Shown here piece by piece: positions 1 through 8,450 of a stretch of DNA of 13,832 nucleotides. The notes beneath the pieces were generated by a model. That model was not told the origin of the DNA and did not search any database. It saw only the letters and a program-made list of their open reading frames with translations. A program made the translations under genes and the position numbers. Position 1 is the stretch's first letter. The number at the start of each line of letters is the position of its first letter. Source of the DNA: an uncultured Bacteroidales bacterium (GTDB taxonomy: Bacteria > Bacteroidota > Bacteroidia > Bacteroidales > UBA932); assembly GCA_946408295.1 (NCBI GenBank), contig CAMJRT010000013.1, forward strand, positions 1-13,832, in the 5' to 3' direction.

Positions 1-1
1 G

Positions 2-532
2 TATCACTTCTGGAAGCATTATCCCCGTGTTGCGGATGCTTCTAAACCGCAACAAAGGGAGTTCAGTGGGATTAACATTTTGCTTCAAGATGTAGCGAGT
101 GATGAGATGGTGCAACCCTATGGGCCGGATTACTATGCAACGCGTCCGCTTGAAAAGTCGCCGGACTACACCAGAGATTATCGCACAAACATTGATAATA
201 GCGCGACTCACCCCGAGTGGTATTTTTATGGTTCGGCTCTCTGGAGAAGAAGTTTTGATATGTGGAACGAACCCGTGCTGATGTTCCGTACGGACGCCGT
301 CTATGACCGGGGGACAGAGTATTCCACCAGGACATTAGGCGGGCACAATCTTACCCTGGTGGCAGAAATAGAAGAGTTTGTCAACTTTGCCAACGAAGAC
401 GAACTCGCTGATTCACAAACAACAGCATATGCCTATAAAACGGCAAATGGAAGGGATTGGGCCGGCGGCGAACTATATTTGGACGGCACCAAGTATACCA
501 TCCCGACCTGGCGTGAGGCTTGGAAAAAATAA
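2..532 (+). CDS. Partner lipoprotein family, C-terminal part (5' end outside window)
   Basis: The open frame starts at base 2 and gives the last 176 residues of a protein that begins outside the window. I do not recognise the family. It is a paralogue of the C-terminus of the next gene. Both contain the sequences (Y/H)FW-HYP, ILLQDVA, (D)MWNEPVLMFR and VYDRG-EYST in the same order, and both end in a short W-rich, basic tail. The DNA of the two copies shares a 20-nt identical run (257-276 and 2746-2765), so they look like a tandem duplication or have exchanged sequence. It lies 14 nt upstream of the next gene and is surely co-transcribed with it. By analogy with its paralogue it should be a lipoprotein, but its signal peptide is not visible here. 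Function unknown; I infer a partner of the MACPF proteins downstream from position only. Confidence 0.9.
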   Translation, partial: YHFWKHYPRVADASKPQQREFSGINILLQDVASDEMVQPYGPDYYATRPLEKSPDYTRDYRTNIDNSATHPEWYFYGSALWRRSFDMWNEPVLMFRTDAVYDRGTEYSTRTLGGHNLTLVAEIEEFVNFANEDELADSQTTAYAYKTANGRDWAGGELYLDGTKYTIPTWREAWKK

Positions 533-546
533 CAAACAATATCATT

Positions 547-3033
547 ATGAAAAAGACATTCTTTAGCATTACTTTGCTGGCTGCCGTGGCGATAGCCCTG
601 GGAGCCTGCCGGAAAGAGCCCGGCGCGGAAGAGCAGAACAACAAGCGGGAATCCGCCCCGCAAGAAGCAAGCGCGACCCAGTATTGGGACGTGGTGGGTC
701 AACTGGTCGCGGGGGCCGATATCACGGACGACTACAAGGGCAAGACTTTTGAGCCGGTGATTGGCGTCGAGGATCCGTCCGATCCGCAGGCACGCATCGT
801 AGCCACCAACTCCCGGGCGGCGGCAGCCAAAAGTTTTGCCGACTTGATTGGCGTAAACAACATTGACGAGAACACCGTCAGTTACTCCTGGAGCAACGAG
901 GAGGTGGGTAAACTCACCTATACGGCGGGAAGCAACACGGCGTGGGCCGAAGTGAAGGTGGAGATTCCGTCCGTCCCCCACCTGTCCAAAATCATCTACC
1001 GCTCGCCGGATCAGGGAGACACCAACGCCTCCTTCGAAGGCAGCGCCTACTATCGTTTTGGCGATGTCATCAGTCGTCCCATCGCGAACGGGCTGGAGGA
1101 ATACTGGGTATGCGTACGTCCGGCCTTCAGCCCGGAAGGGAAAGGGGAGACGCACTGGATGAGCATTGGTAATTTGCCGGACGATAATATCTGGACATAC
1201 ACGAGCAGTCACAACAAAGAATACGCGTTTCCTACCGGCCTGAAGACCAGCAAGGAACATATGCAGAACCTGGCGGAGATGCTCTATGCCCTGTGTTTCC
1301 CCGAAATGTGGATGATAAACGTTTCGCAATACAGCACCGTAGGATTTTTCGGCAGCCCCGGTGGTTTGCCCATCTTCCACGATTTCAGCAAAAACAATAT
1401 GGGGTATCACAATGCATTTTTCTGGAGTAATGTGGCTCATTACTGGCGTGAGAAGGGTATTGACCAACTGCTGTTCGGGCGCAGTCTGGATGCTATTGCC
1501 GGTGAGATAGAGGGCAACGGCCTTCACTTCCTCTACAAGGGCTATTCCTGGTGGACCCCGACATCCAATTATGCCACGGTGTATCAGGCCCGGTTCGTGA
1601 ATACGCCGGGAGGCGTGAACGCCAATATGCAGACAAAATCTCCTTACACGGACCAGAAAGTGCAGATGGTTTACAAGGACCAGCCGCAAAAAGATGTGGA
1701 GTTTGACGTGCGCAATGTACATTATGTGGTGAATATGCCTTTCTTTGGAGACCAGAGTCCCCGCTATATCCTCCGGTATGCCACAGGTGCCGAACTTTCC
1801 TCGACCGGCAGGTATTCCGATGTACACGAAGCCATTCCCGGTACAAAGGATGTTTACCGCTACTATAAGGATGTGTTGCCGGTGGAGGATTTGGTCAATC
1901 ACGAGCCGGAGATGACCGATACGAAAATTGTGAACAATCGCAATCAACAGAACATATCCAGTTTTGCCGGAATCGCCCACTACAAAGTGGGAAGTGTTTA
2001 TAAAGATGAAACGGACAAACTGTGGTTTGTGGTGAATATGGCGGGTGCCAATCACACCTTAAGCAATGCGTGTGAACTCGCACCATTCACGGAACTGGTC
2101 TCCTTCAGCGGACTGACCCGTATGCAGCAGACCGAATATATAAGCGGCCTGCCTACCTTTGAAAAGGCTGTACGGGCCGTCACCTCTATGCACGGTATTC
2201 TTTTCAATGGTCTTTCGGAAGCATACCAGCCTGGGATAGCGATGAAAGACCTCCCCATTTCAGCCGCTGTGATACGATTCTTGTCAGAAAATGCCGGCGT
2301 GGACATCTCGCGCCTTTTCCAAGTCGTGAAGCCCTACAGCGATGTTCCGCGCAACTACACGCATATGACCGCTTTCGCCTACAGCAACCCGGAGGTCAAC
2401 CTGATCGGCCAGGCTGTGGGCCGGTATCTGTATCCGATCGACCTCAGCAACGAAAACCCGCCGCGCTACTTCTGGCAGCATTATCCCAGCAATCCCAGTG
2501 TGCTCAATCAGACCTACGACTCTTTTAGCAAGGATTACATTCTCCTTCAGGATGTGGCCGATGCGAACAAGGTGAAGATCTATGCCCCCGACCTGTACGC
2601 GACCAAGGGATTCCATCCGTCGCAGGCAACCCACGGGCGGACGGAGGATGCAAGGGAAATCCGTTCTCAAACGGAGCCTCAGGCGATGTACCCCGAAACC
2701 TATTTATACAACAAAGCGAAATGGAACGAATACAAGTATCTGACCGATATGTGGAACGAACCCGTACTGATGTTCCGAGTGGATGCCGTCTATGACCGGG
2801 GTGACGAATATTCCACCATTACGGAGAACGGTCACAGACTTACGCTGGTAAAGGAATTCCCCTATGACTACCGTTTCCCTGTCCAAGGAGATGAACTGAA
2901 AGAGACGAAAGCGACAATCATTGGCACTTTTTATGCCTACAAATCAAGCATCTGGATAGATCGGGAAAACATGCACAAGGACAACACGCCGAATTATTAT
3001 CCGGATTGGCAAAGCGTATGGAGCAGAAGATAA
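547..3033 (+). CDS. Large surface lipoprotein of unknown family, putative MACPF partner
   Basis: An 828-residue protein starting at the ATG at 547, chosen because it begins a classic lipoprotein signal: MKKT, a hydrophobic run, then lipobox LGAC with acceptor Cys21. A TTG 27 nt upstream stays in frame but would overlap the previous gene. After Cys21 the sequence is charged (RKEP, then AEEQ), compatible with a Bacteroidota surface-export signal. Residues about 60-165 (GKTFEP at 65-70, VEIP-VPHL-KIIYR at 138-152) form a domain shared with the 393-residue protein at 7267-8448. Residues about 640-828 (MWNEPVLMFR near 735, VYDRG near 748) match the partial gene at the left edge. The middle is aromatic-rich and repeats a WVCV/WFVV-type strand, perhaps two related beta domains. 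I see no catalytic motif. It is not a MACPF protein, as it lacks the GTH...GG signature. Its place just before a MACPF gene, 5 nt away, suggests an accessory or receptor-binding subunit. That is inference. Confidence 0.93.
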   Translation: MKKTFFSITLLAAVAIALGACRKEPGAEEQNNKRESAPQEASATQYWDVVGQLVAGADITDDYKGKTFEPVIGVEDPSDPQARIVATNSRAAAAKSFADLIGVNNIDENTVSYSWSNEEVGKLTYTAGSNTAWAEVKVEIPSVPHLSKIIYRSPDQGDTNASFEGSAYYRFGDVISRPIANGLEEYWVCVRPAFSPEGKGETHWMSIGNLPDDNIWTYTSSHNKEYAFPTGLKTSKEHMQNLAEMLYALCFPEMWMINVSQYSTVGFFGSPGGLPIFHDFSKNNMGYHNAFFWSNVAHYWREKGIDQLLFGRSLDAIAGEIEGNGLHFLYKGYSWWTPTSNYATVYQARFVNTPGGVNANMQTKSPYTDQKVQMVYKDQPQKDVEFDVRNVHYVVNMPFFGDQSPRYILRYATGAELSSTGRYSDVHEAIPGTKDVYRYYKDVLPVEDLVNHEPEMTDTKIVNNRNQQNISSFAGIAHYKVGSVYKDETDKLWFVVNMAGANHTLSNACELAPFTELVSFSGLTRMQQTEYISGLPTFEKAVRAVTSMHGILFNGLSEAYQPGIAMKDLPISAAVIRFLSENAGVDISRLFQVVKPYSDVPRNYTHMTAFAYSNPEVNLIGQAVGRYLYPIDLSNENPPRYFWQHYPSNPSVLNQTYDSFSKDYILLQDVADANKVKIYAPDLYATKGFHPSQATHGRTEDAREIRSQTEPQAMYPETYLYNKAKWNEYKYLTDMWNEPVLMFRVDAVYDRGDEYSTITENGHRLTLVKEFPYDYRFPVQGDELKETKATIIGTFYAYKSSIWIDRENMHKDNTPNYYPDWQSVWSRR

Positions 3034-3038
3034 AAAAT

Positions 3039-4796
3039 ATGACTATGAACCATTTGAAAACATTGCAGGCTGCTGCAGCCGTTATTCTGGCTGCAGCCGC
3101 CCTGTTCTCCTGCCAGAAAGGTACGGAGAACCCGGAAGACCAGGTAAGCACGGTGGCCATTGACGATAAGCTCAATACCCGTGGTGTCGAAACCGATATG
3201 CAGAGTGCCGTGATTGACGTTCCCGTCCGGTGCGACGGCCAGTGGCACGTCACCGTTTCCCAGGGGACCCCTCACTGGATGCGCATCGAAGGTTGGAACG
3301 TCGTGTATGACGGCGATGCCACCCTGACGCTCATCATTGACGAAAACCTCTCCAAAGTGGACCGAAGCGCTCAGCTCCGGATTACGAACAATGTGGGCGA
3401 ATTGGTACAGACCATCCCTGTCACCCAGTTCTACAACTACAATGGAGAGGCGCCCGACAACGGAAGCGGCCAGGCCTTTGCCGACAAAGGATTGGGTACC
3501 GCCATCGCCTACGACTATGCCCTGAACCTGAAGCAGATGGTCAATATGAATCCCAATGATTACCAGGCATCCAAGGTTCATCTGCTGAACAATGTGCTGA
3601 ATTTTGCCCGCATCGACGATTGGATGTCCCGGGGGATTATGCAGAAATCGACCTATGTAGAGGCCCCTATCCCGGTGTCCAATTTCCAGGCCATCCTCCT
3701 GGACAGTTGCCTGGTGCAGAACAAGACTCTGGAAGTTTCTTTGGACCTGAGCATAGAGTTTGGCCCGCTCTGCGTAAAAGGACACGGAAAGTACAATTCC
3801 ACCCGCGAGGAGTCGCGCGCCCACGTGGATTACTCCATCATCCGGCACGCACCTATGTACAATGTATACATCTCTCCCGCAGAACTTTCGGCCTTCGCAA
3901 GCGACGCCCGTTACAACAAGGTGGACTTCGATGCGGATGATGCGGCCTTCGCGATGGTTGATGAGACCATCCTGCGCTACCAACGCTACAATCAGCGCAC
4001 CAAGAAAACCAACCTCAACTACCGTGGCCTTACCGAAGACCAGGAGATTGAGGTGAGCAGTATGGAGGCCGCCATCAATCTCCGTTACGACCACGCCGGC
4101 GTCTATTCCACCGCCTTCAACGAGCGCTACAACGAACTCTATAATGCCATTGTCCGTCGCAAGCAGCAGGGTAAGGAAGTGAATATGTCTGAATTGGAGC
4201 CCATCCTGGGAGCGCTCGACAGCGAGTTCGGTCCGTTTATCATCGCCGGCGGAGACTACGGCGGTGCGATGTTCCTCCACTGCGCGATTGACACGATGAA
4301 GTTGGACGGTCACGCCAAGTTCGAGGGAAAAATTGCGGCGGAATTTGCCGGAATCGGCAATTTTGAAGGAAGTGTCGATTACTCGGAAGAAGGTTACAGC
4401 CTGCTTCGCGACTCCGACACGGACATCAAGATTCTGGGCGGCAGCGCCAATGAGACCGCCGACAAGATGATGGATTGCATCGCCAGCGGCAATGCGACAG
4501 ACCTGGGCAACTGGCAGCAGTTGCTGGTGGAATGGGTGCAGTCTATGTACTCCGGCAGCACTCCCGACAAACCGTTCGAAGGCAAGCCCAATGTGAGCAA
4601 GGCAGTCCCCATCTCCTTTACCATTACGCCCATCTGGACCTTCATCCGCGAGGCGGAAATCCAGCAAGTCGTAAAGGACTACTTTATGGAGGCCTACCGT
4701 TCACGCGGAATCGGCAACTACTTCGGCATTATGGAGGGCTCCGACAATCCGGGCGCCGAGAATTTTATGAACCTTTACAAGGGATACTGGGATTAA
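3039..4796 (+). CDS. BACON-like + MACPF domain lipoprotein, likely pore-forming subunit (MACPF-1)
   Basis: A 585-residue lipoprotein. ATG at 3039 or 3045 gives a good signal peptide with lipobox LFSC (Cys25 from 3039); an in-frame ATG at 3006 would overlap the previous gene by 28 nt and spoil the signal. Residues about 36-131 are BACON-like: beta-strands, a WHVTVSQG segment, an SAQLRI strand and a final VTQF. Residues about 152-540 form the MACPF core: start motif LGTAIAYDY, signature FGPFIIAGGDYGG at 397-409, a following GGS, and closing PIWTF around 533. The signature has the exact spacing of perforin (FGTHFI-x5-GG), but Thr-His is replaced by Pro-Phe. The two hairpin regions look membrane-competent, with strict polar/apolar alternation at about 230-241 (TLEVSLDLSIEF) and a Gly-rich strand at about 430-449. 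It lies 5 nt after the previous gene and 6 nt before the next, so it is an operon member. I infer an outer-surface pore former. Target (bacterial competitor or host cell) is unknown. Confidence 0.9.
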   Translation: MTMNHLKTLQAAAAVILAAAALFSCQKGTENPEDQVSTVAIDDKLNTRGVETDMQSAVIDVPVRCDGQWHVTVSQGTPHWMRIEGWNVVYDGDATLTLIIDENLSKVDRSAQLRITNNVGELVQTIPVTQFYNYNGEAPDNGSGQAFADKGLGTAIAYDYALNLKQMVNMNPNDYQASKVHLLNNVLNFARIDDWMSRGIMQKSTYVEAPIPVSNFQAILLDSCLVQNKTLEVSLDLSIEFGPLCVKGHGKYNSTREESRAHVDYSIIRHAPMYNVYISPAELSAFASDARYNKVDFDADDAAFAMVDETILRYQRYNQRTKKTNLNYRGLTEDQEIEVSSMEAAINLRYDHAGVYSTAFNERYNELYNAIVRRKQQGKEVNMSELEPILGALDSEFGPFIIAGGDYGGAMFLHCAIDTMKLDGHAKFEGKIAAEFAGIGNFEGSVDYSEEGYSLLRDSDTDIKILGGSANETADKMMDCIASGNATDLGNWQQLLVEWVQSMYSGSTPDKPFEGKPNVSKAVPISFTITPIWTFIREAEIQQVVKDYFMEAYRSRGIGNYFGIMEGSDNPGAENFMNLYKGYWD

Positions 4797-4802
4797 TCCG
4801 AT

Positions 4803-7265
4803 ATGCGGTCTCCGCATCATATCGCCCTGATAGGACTTCTTCTGGCGGCAGGCCTGGGTGTCTGCTGCCAAAAGGAGGTTCCTGCCGTAGATACAAACAA
4901 ACTGAAAGTTGTTTTCCTGGGTGGTTCTCCCGCCCGGGAAGACGGCGTTCCGGTCCTTCCCTTCCGGGCCAGTTATGAGTCCGTGAAAGTGGGGCTCAGC
5001 GGCACGGACGCCTCCACAGGAGAGATTTATATACAGAGCAATGCCTCCTGGCTTACGGTGTCGTCCGAGACCCTGGCGGCAGACGGTATGATGACCCTCA
5101 AGACCCGGACCAACCCGAGCGGACGGCGTCGGGAGGCCACCCTCACCTTTACAGATGCCGCCAATCCCTCGCGCAGGGCCGGACTGCGCCTGGTGCAGTT
5201 GTCCTCCAGCGACTCGGACGAAAATGCCGACGCCGCCCGCGAGCAACTGTATGTGGGGTATGGGTACGACATCTATAAGGCCCTGGAAAGTCCGATGGCG
5301 GTCCGCACGCGGATGCCCGTATTGGACTATCCTTATATGGTCCGGCACTTGAACCTGGCGGAGAAATACCAGTTGATACAAGACTGCCACCTGAGCCGTC
5401 TGGATGTCAACTATGTGAATGCCGCCAACATCCACGCATACGGCAGGGACCTGAGTTACCTGCAAACCGAAGACAAGAACAATATCTTTGAAGGCTGCAC
5501 GGACGACTGCAACACGCTTGTGAAATTGCTGCGTTCCTCCAGCGAAGACTTGGACCAGCACAACTACGGGCACGGCTCCCTGGAAAAGGCCGTTGCGTCG
5601 CGCATCATCGACCGGGCCGCCATCATCGACCTGAAGCGGGAGGGAAGAGTCCCCTACTCGGACGCCTTCTCCACGCGCCTGTTCGAATGCCGCCGCGCCG
5701 CCGGTGAAACCCGCCGGCAACTTATCGAGTCCGTGCTGACGGAGTTCGGCACGCACGTGATTCTGCAGGTGGACCTGGGCGGCCGCATAGACTATTCCTT
5801 CACGATGCGCAAATCGGCCACCTTCAACAGCAAGGAGGAAATAGAACAGGAAGTGGACTATACGCTGGGAAGGATTGCCGGCGTCGACCGTACGGGCAAG
5901 AACCAGGCGCCGTCCACCCCCAAGACTCCCGTAGTGACCTCGCAGGGAGAGGCCATCAACGCCATCGCGGTGCGCGGCGGCGGCGCGGCCCAGATAAGAG
6001 CGCTGGAACAGGAAATCGGTGAACTCTCTGCCAGCGGACAGATAGACCCGGCCCGTATCACGGACTGGCTGGCGTCCATCAATTACAGCGAGCATTTTCA
6101 GGGAGACCCTGCGCTGGACGTGATTCATTTCGAACTCATTCCCCTGTGGGACCTGGTGCCGGACGATGTCCGGCCGGACTTTATGAGCGTTACGTTTGCC
6201 CTCGGACAACGCTCGGACAATGTCCTTCCGGACAGTTTCACCGGAATGGATATCTACCCGATAGACCCGCAAGGCGCGGATAAAGCGCTCTTTACTTTCC
6301 CCGGGGAAGGAGAGGGCAGCCTGTGCCGCATCCTGTATATCGCGGGAGAGCCCGTATTGGAAGTGTGCTCCGAGTATGTACCCCGGATTCGCTCGGACAA
6401 GCGCGTCACCATCGCCTATCCCATCTACCGGCAGGGCATCCGGATGAACCAGGGCATTTTCCCGGGCGACGGCACGCATCGGCCGGCTTATGTGGCCTTC
6501 AGCGGAGGAGACTGCTTCGTGAACCCGTTCCCGGATTTGCCCCCGGACACCATACTGGACCGATTCTGGTATGTGAACGGCAATCTGATGCTGGAAAATC
6601 CCACCGACCTCCCTCCCCAGAGCCGCAAGGAACGGGAAGCGAGGGACGACCTGTTCTACTTCCTGGCACCCCGGGAAACATACAGCCATCCCATCGTGAA
6701 GGTGGGGGCCAATTTCTGGACACGGAAGGACATCGGACACCCGATGGGATTCAGCGAAAATCCCCATTCGGGGTATCTGTATTTTGACGAACTGGTGGAA
6801 GGGGGCGTCCTGTACACCCGCTCCGATTTCCAGGTCAACGACATCATTATGGAAGACAACGACTGGATCTGGGGGAGTGAGCGACGCTGGTATATGCCCA
6901 CCTCGGCAGAAGTGAAAGACCTGGAGTCCTTCCTGGGCTTCAACCCCAAAGCCCTGTTTCCGGGACAACTTTCCGGCTACGACGCCCGCTTCAACGGTTA
7001 TTGGGGCATCAGCGACGTGCTGAACGGTCGTTCCGCCTTCCCGGACCATCGAATGGACCTGCGGTACAAGGGGCAACTACACCTGTTTTCCGTGGTGGAC
7101 AACGGCGGTGACAATCCCCAACTCCTGATACTGGACAAGAATTATCGCCTGACCCGCTACGATGCATTGGGCGACTGGCACGAAGATTATTATCCCGTGC
7201 GTCCGGTACGCAGTTACAAGTATGAATATCCCAAACTGGAAATCATAAAAAAACACATAAACTAA
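4803..7265 (+). CDS. BACON-MACPF-FISUMP-like multidomain lipoprotein (MACPF-2)
   Basis: An 820-residue lipoprotein starting 6 nt after MACPF-1. The signal peptide ends in LGVC-C (Cys21). Residues about 28-132 form a BACON-type domain (NASWLTVSSE, RREATLTF, final RLVQ). Residues about 150-453 are the MACPF core: VGYGYD near 150-156, canonical FGTHVILQVDLGG at 315-327, a GGG turn, and closing ELIPLWDLV around 449. The FGTH...LGGRI stretch is very close to vertebrate perforin. A middle domain about 460-620 resembles the C-terminal part of MACPF-3 (AYPIY near 539). Residues about 630-810 look like a FISUMP domain (Fibrobacter succinogenes major paralogous domain): VKVGANFWTRKDI, RRWYMPTSAEVKDLESFLG around 694-712, GYDARFNGYWG, and final YYPVRPVR. 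FISUMP domains occur on Bacteroidota and Fibrobacterota surface proteins with unproven ligands. I infer that this subunit combines membrane attack with target recognition. The FISUMP call is by eye and is the less certain part. Confidence 0.92.
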   Translation: MRSPHHIALIGLLLAAGLGVCCQKEVPAVDTNKLKVVFLGGSPAREDGVPVLPFRASYESVKVGLSGTDASTGEIYIQSNASWLTVSSETLAADGMMTLKTRTNPSGRRREATLTFTDAANPSRRAGLRLVQLSSSDSDENADAAREQLYVGYGYDIYKALESPMAVRTRMPVLDYPYMVRHLNLAEKYQLIQDCHLSRLDVNYVNAANIHAYGRDLSYLQTEDKNNIFEGCTDDCNTLVKLLRSSSEDLDQHNYGHGSLEKAVASRIIDRAAIIDLKREGRVPYSDAFSTRLFECRRAAGETRRQLIESVLTEFGTHVILQVDLGGRIDYSFTMRKSATFNSKEEIEQEVDYTLGRIAGVDRTGKNQAPSTPKTPVVTSQGEAINAIAVRGGGAAQIRALEQEIGELSASGQIDPARITDWLASINYSEHFQGDPALDVIHFELIPLWDLVPDDVRPDFMSVTFALGQRSDNVLPDSFTGMDIYPIDPQGADKALFTFPGEGEGSLCRILYIAGEPVLEVCSEYVPRIRSDKRVTIAYPIYRQGIRMNQGIFPGDGTHRPAYVAFSGGDCFVNPFPDLPPDTILDRFWYVNGNLMLENPTDLPPQSRKEREARDDLFYFLAPRETYSHPIVKVGANFWTRKDIGHPMGFSENPHSGYLYFDELVEGGVLYTRSDFQVNDIIMEDNDWIWGSERRWYMPTSAEVKDLESFLGFNPKALFPGQLSGYDARFNGYWGISDVLNGRSAFPDHRMDLRYKGQLHLFSVVDNGGDNPQLLILDKNYRLTRYDALGDWHEDYYPVRPVRSYKYEYPKLEIIKKHIN

Positions 7266-7266
7266 G

Positions 7267-8448
7267 ATGAAAAGAGTGATAGTTTGCCTGATGGCCGCCG
7301 TGGTGCTGGTCGTGGTTGCAGGATGCCGGAAAAGCAATCTGCCGGACGGAGGGGAGGACGATTCCGCTCTTGAGCAGAAGGAACGCGAAGCCTTTGCTAT
7401 CCAGAATGTTTTGGAGGCGCTGACGGACGAGTCCTTTGACGAGGAAGAGGAGGCTGACTTTGTATTTGAAGGGAAGACCTTCGAGCCTACCATCGGAGAT
7501 GTCCGGGACGAGAGCGCTCCCTTCGAAAGAAGTGTGTTTGTGGAAGACGCTTCGCTGGCGGAACAGTACTTCCGAGCGCTGGTGGGCGACAACGGCTTCG
7601 TGTCGGAGACGGCGGACGGACTGGTCATCGACCTCACCCGGCTCAAACTGGGCAAGTTGACCTTCCACCGCGAAGGGGATGGGGACAACTCCGGGTATGT
7701 CCGGGTGGAGATTCCCTGCATCCCGCATCTTACCAAAATCATCTACCGTACGGAAGACCAGTGGGGAAGCAACAGTTTCAACTCTCCGTGCCGCCGGGGC
7801 GATGTGTACTTCGGCGAGGGCGTTTACTGGGTTTGCGTCAAAGAGAGCCGGAGTAAGATGAATCCCGGAACGCTGGTGAATATGGCCGCCGGCAAAGGCC
7901 GGCTGTACTATAACAGATGGAGTGAACTGTGGGATCCCAATCACGGCAGCGGTCACGACCTGAACTGCCGCGTCAACGACATCAGCGACTACCTGCTCCT
8001 CTGTTCGGACAGTAATATCTATGCCCGGAAAAAGAAAAAAATCGTGGAACAACTGCCCAATGAAGTTTTCCCTTTCGCCTGCTATTCCCAGGATGCCAAA
8101 AGTCAGTATTTCCAGAGCCTTGACCGGGATGGATTCGCTACGGAGAATTTTGACTACAGCCATTGGAGCGACTATTCCCCGGGCCGCTACAAAAAAGTCG
8201 TCATCGTCCTGGGCGCCAAGCACGGAAAATACAAACTCTTCAAAGGCAAAAAGCGCTATTGCCAGTATGTGCGCATTTCCCCGAAGTGCGTCAACAATGA
8301 CGGTTACTGCTTTGACGATAAGGGCTACTACGGAAACGGGGAAAAGGATAAACTCTATGATTTCCTGAACGAGAGTTTCGTGTACACGATGAACAGCGTA
8401 CATTTTACGGACAGGGTTCCCCAGGGCTTCACGCTCGTGAATCTTTAG
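7267..8448 (+). CDS. Short partner lipoprotein sharing the N-terminal domain of the 547-3033 protein
   Basis: A 393-residue protein whose ATG lies 1 nt after the MACPF-2 stop. The signal peptide ends in VAGC (Cys20), and an acidic stretch follows (GGEDD, later DEEEEAD), consistent with export to the cell surface. Residues about 66-165 match the 828-residue protein: GKTFEP at 69-74, an LGKLTFH strand, VEIPCIPHLTKIIYR at 147-161, then a WVCV strand. The large C-terminal half of the long paralogue is absent. Here the C-terminal 200 residues are different, lysine-, tyrosine- and aspartate-rich, with VVIVLGAKHGKYKLFKGKK as a basic segment. The reading frame is intact and packed against both neighbours, so this is a real short family member and not a decayed copy. 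Function unknown. The alternation of this family with MACPF genes suggests that it pairs with MACPF-3, whose gene starts 2 nt after its stop. Confidence 0.92.
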   Translation: MKRVIVCLMAAVVLVVVAGCRKSNLPDGGEDDSALEQKEREAFAIQNVLEALTDESFDEEEEADFVFEGKTFEPTIGDVRDESAPFERSVFVEDASLAEQYFRALVGDNGFVSETADGLVIDLTRLKLGKLTFHREGDGDNSGYVRVEIPCIPHLTKIIYRTEDQWGSNSFNSPCRRGDVYFGEGVYWVCVKESRSKMNPGTLVNMAAGKGRLYYNRWSELWDPNHGSGHDLNCRVNDISDYLLLCSDSNIYARKKKKIVEQLPNEVFPFACYSQDAKSQYFQSLDRDGFATENFDYSHWSDYSPGRYKKVVIVLGAKHGKYKLFKGKKRYCQYVRISPKCVNNDGYCFDDKGYYGNGEKDKLYDFLNESFVYTMNSVHFTDRVPQGFTLVNL

Positions 8449-8450
8449 TA

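Noticed and set aside
520..546. TTG at 520 as start of the 828-residue lipoprotein
   Set aside because: It overlaps the end of the previous gene, whereas ATG 547 directly begins a standard lipoprotein signal.
3006..3038. Upstream in-frame ATG for MACPF-1
   Set aside because: It would overlap the previous gene by 28 nt and add a charged extension in front of a good lipoprotein signal peptide.
4701..7076. Very long minus-strand open frame (791 codons) opposite MACPF-2, and similar ones opposite 547-3033 (433-2055), MACPF-1 (2997-4667) and MACPF-3 (8472-10241)
   Set aside because: They mirror the codon bias of G+C-rich plus-strand genes. Those genes have signal peptides, conserved motifs and operon spacing, while the antisense products are low-complexity-like, with no recognisable domain.
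7267..8448. The short partner lipoprotein as a truncated pseudogene
   Set aside because: It has an intact signal peptide and a complete frame with a distinct C-terminal half, and it is packed 1-2 nt from both neighbours. It is a short family member.
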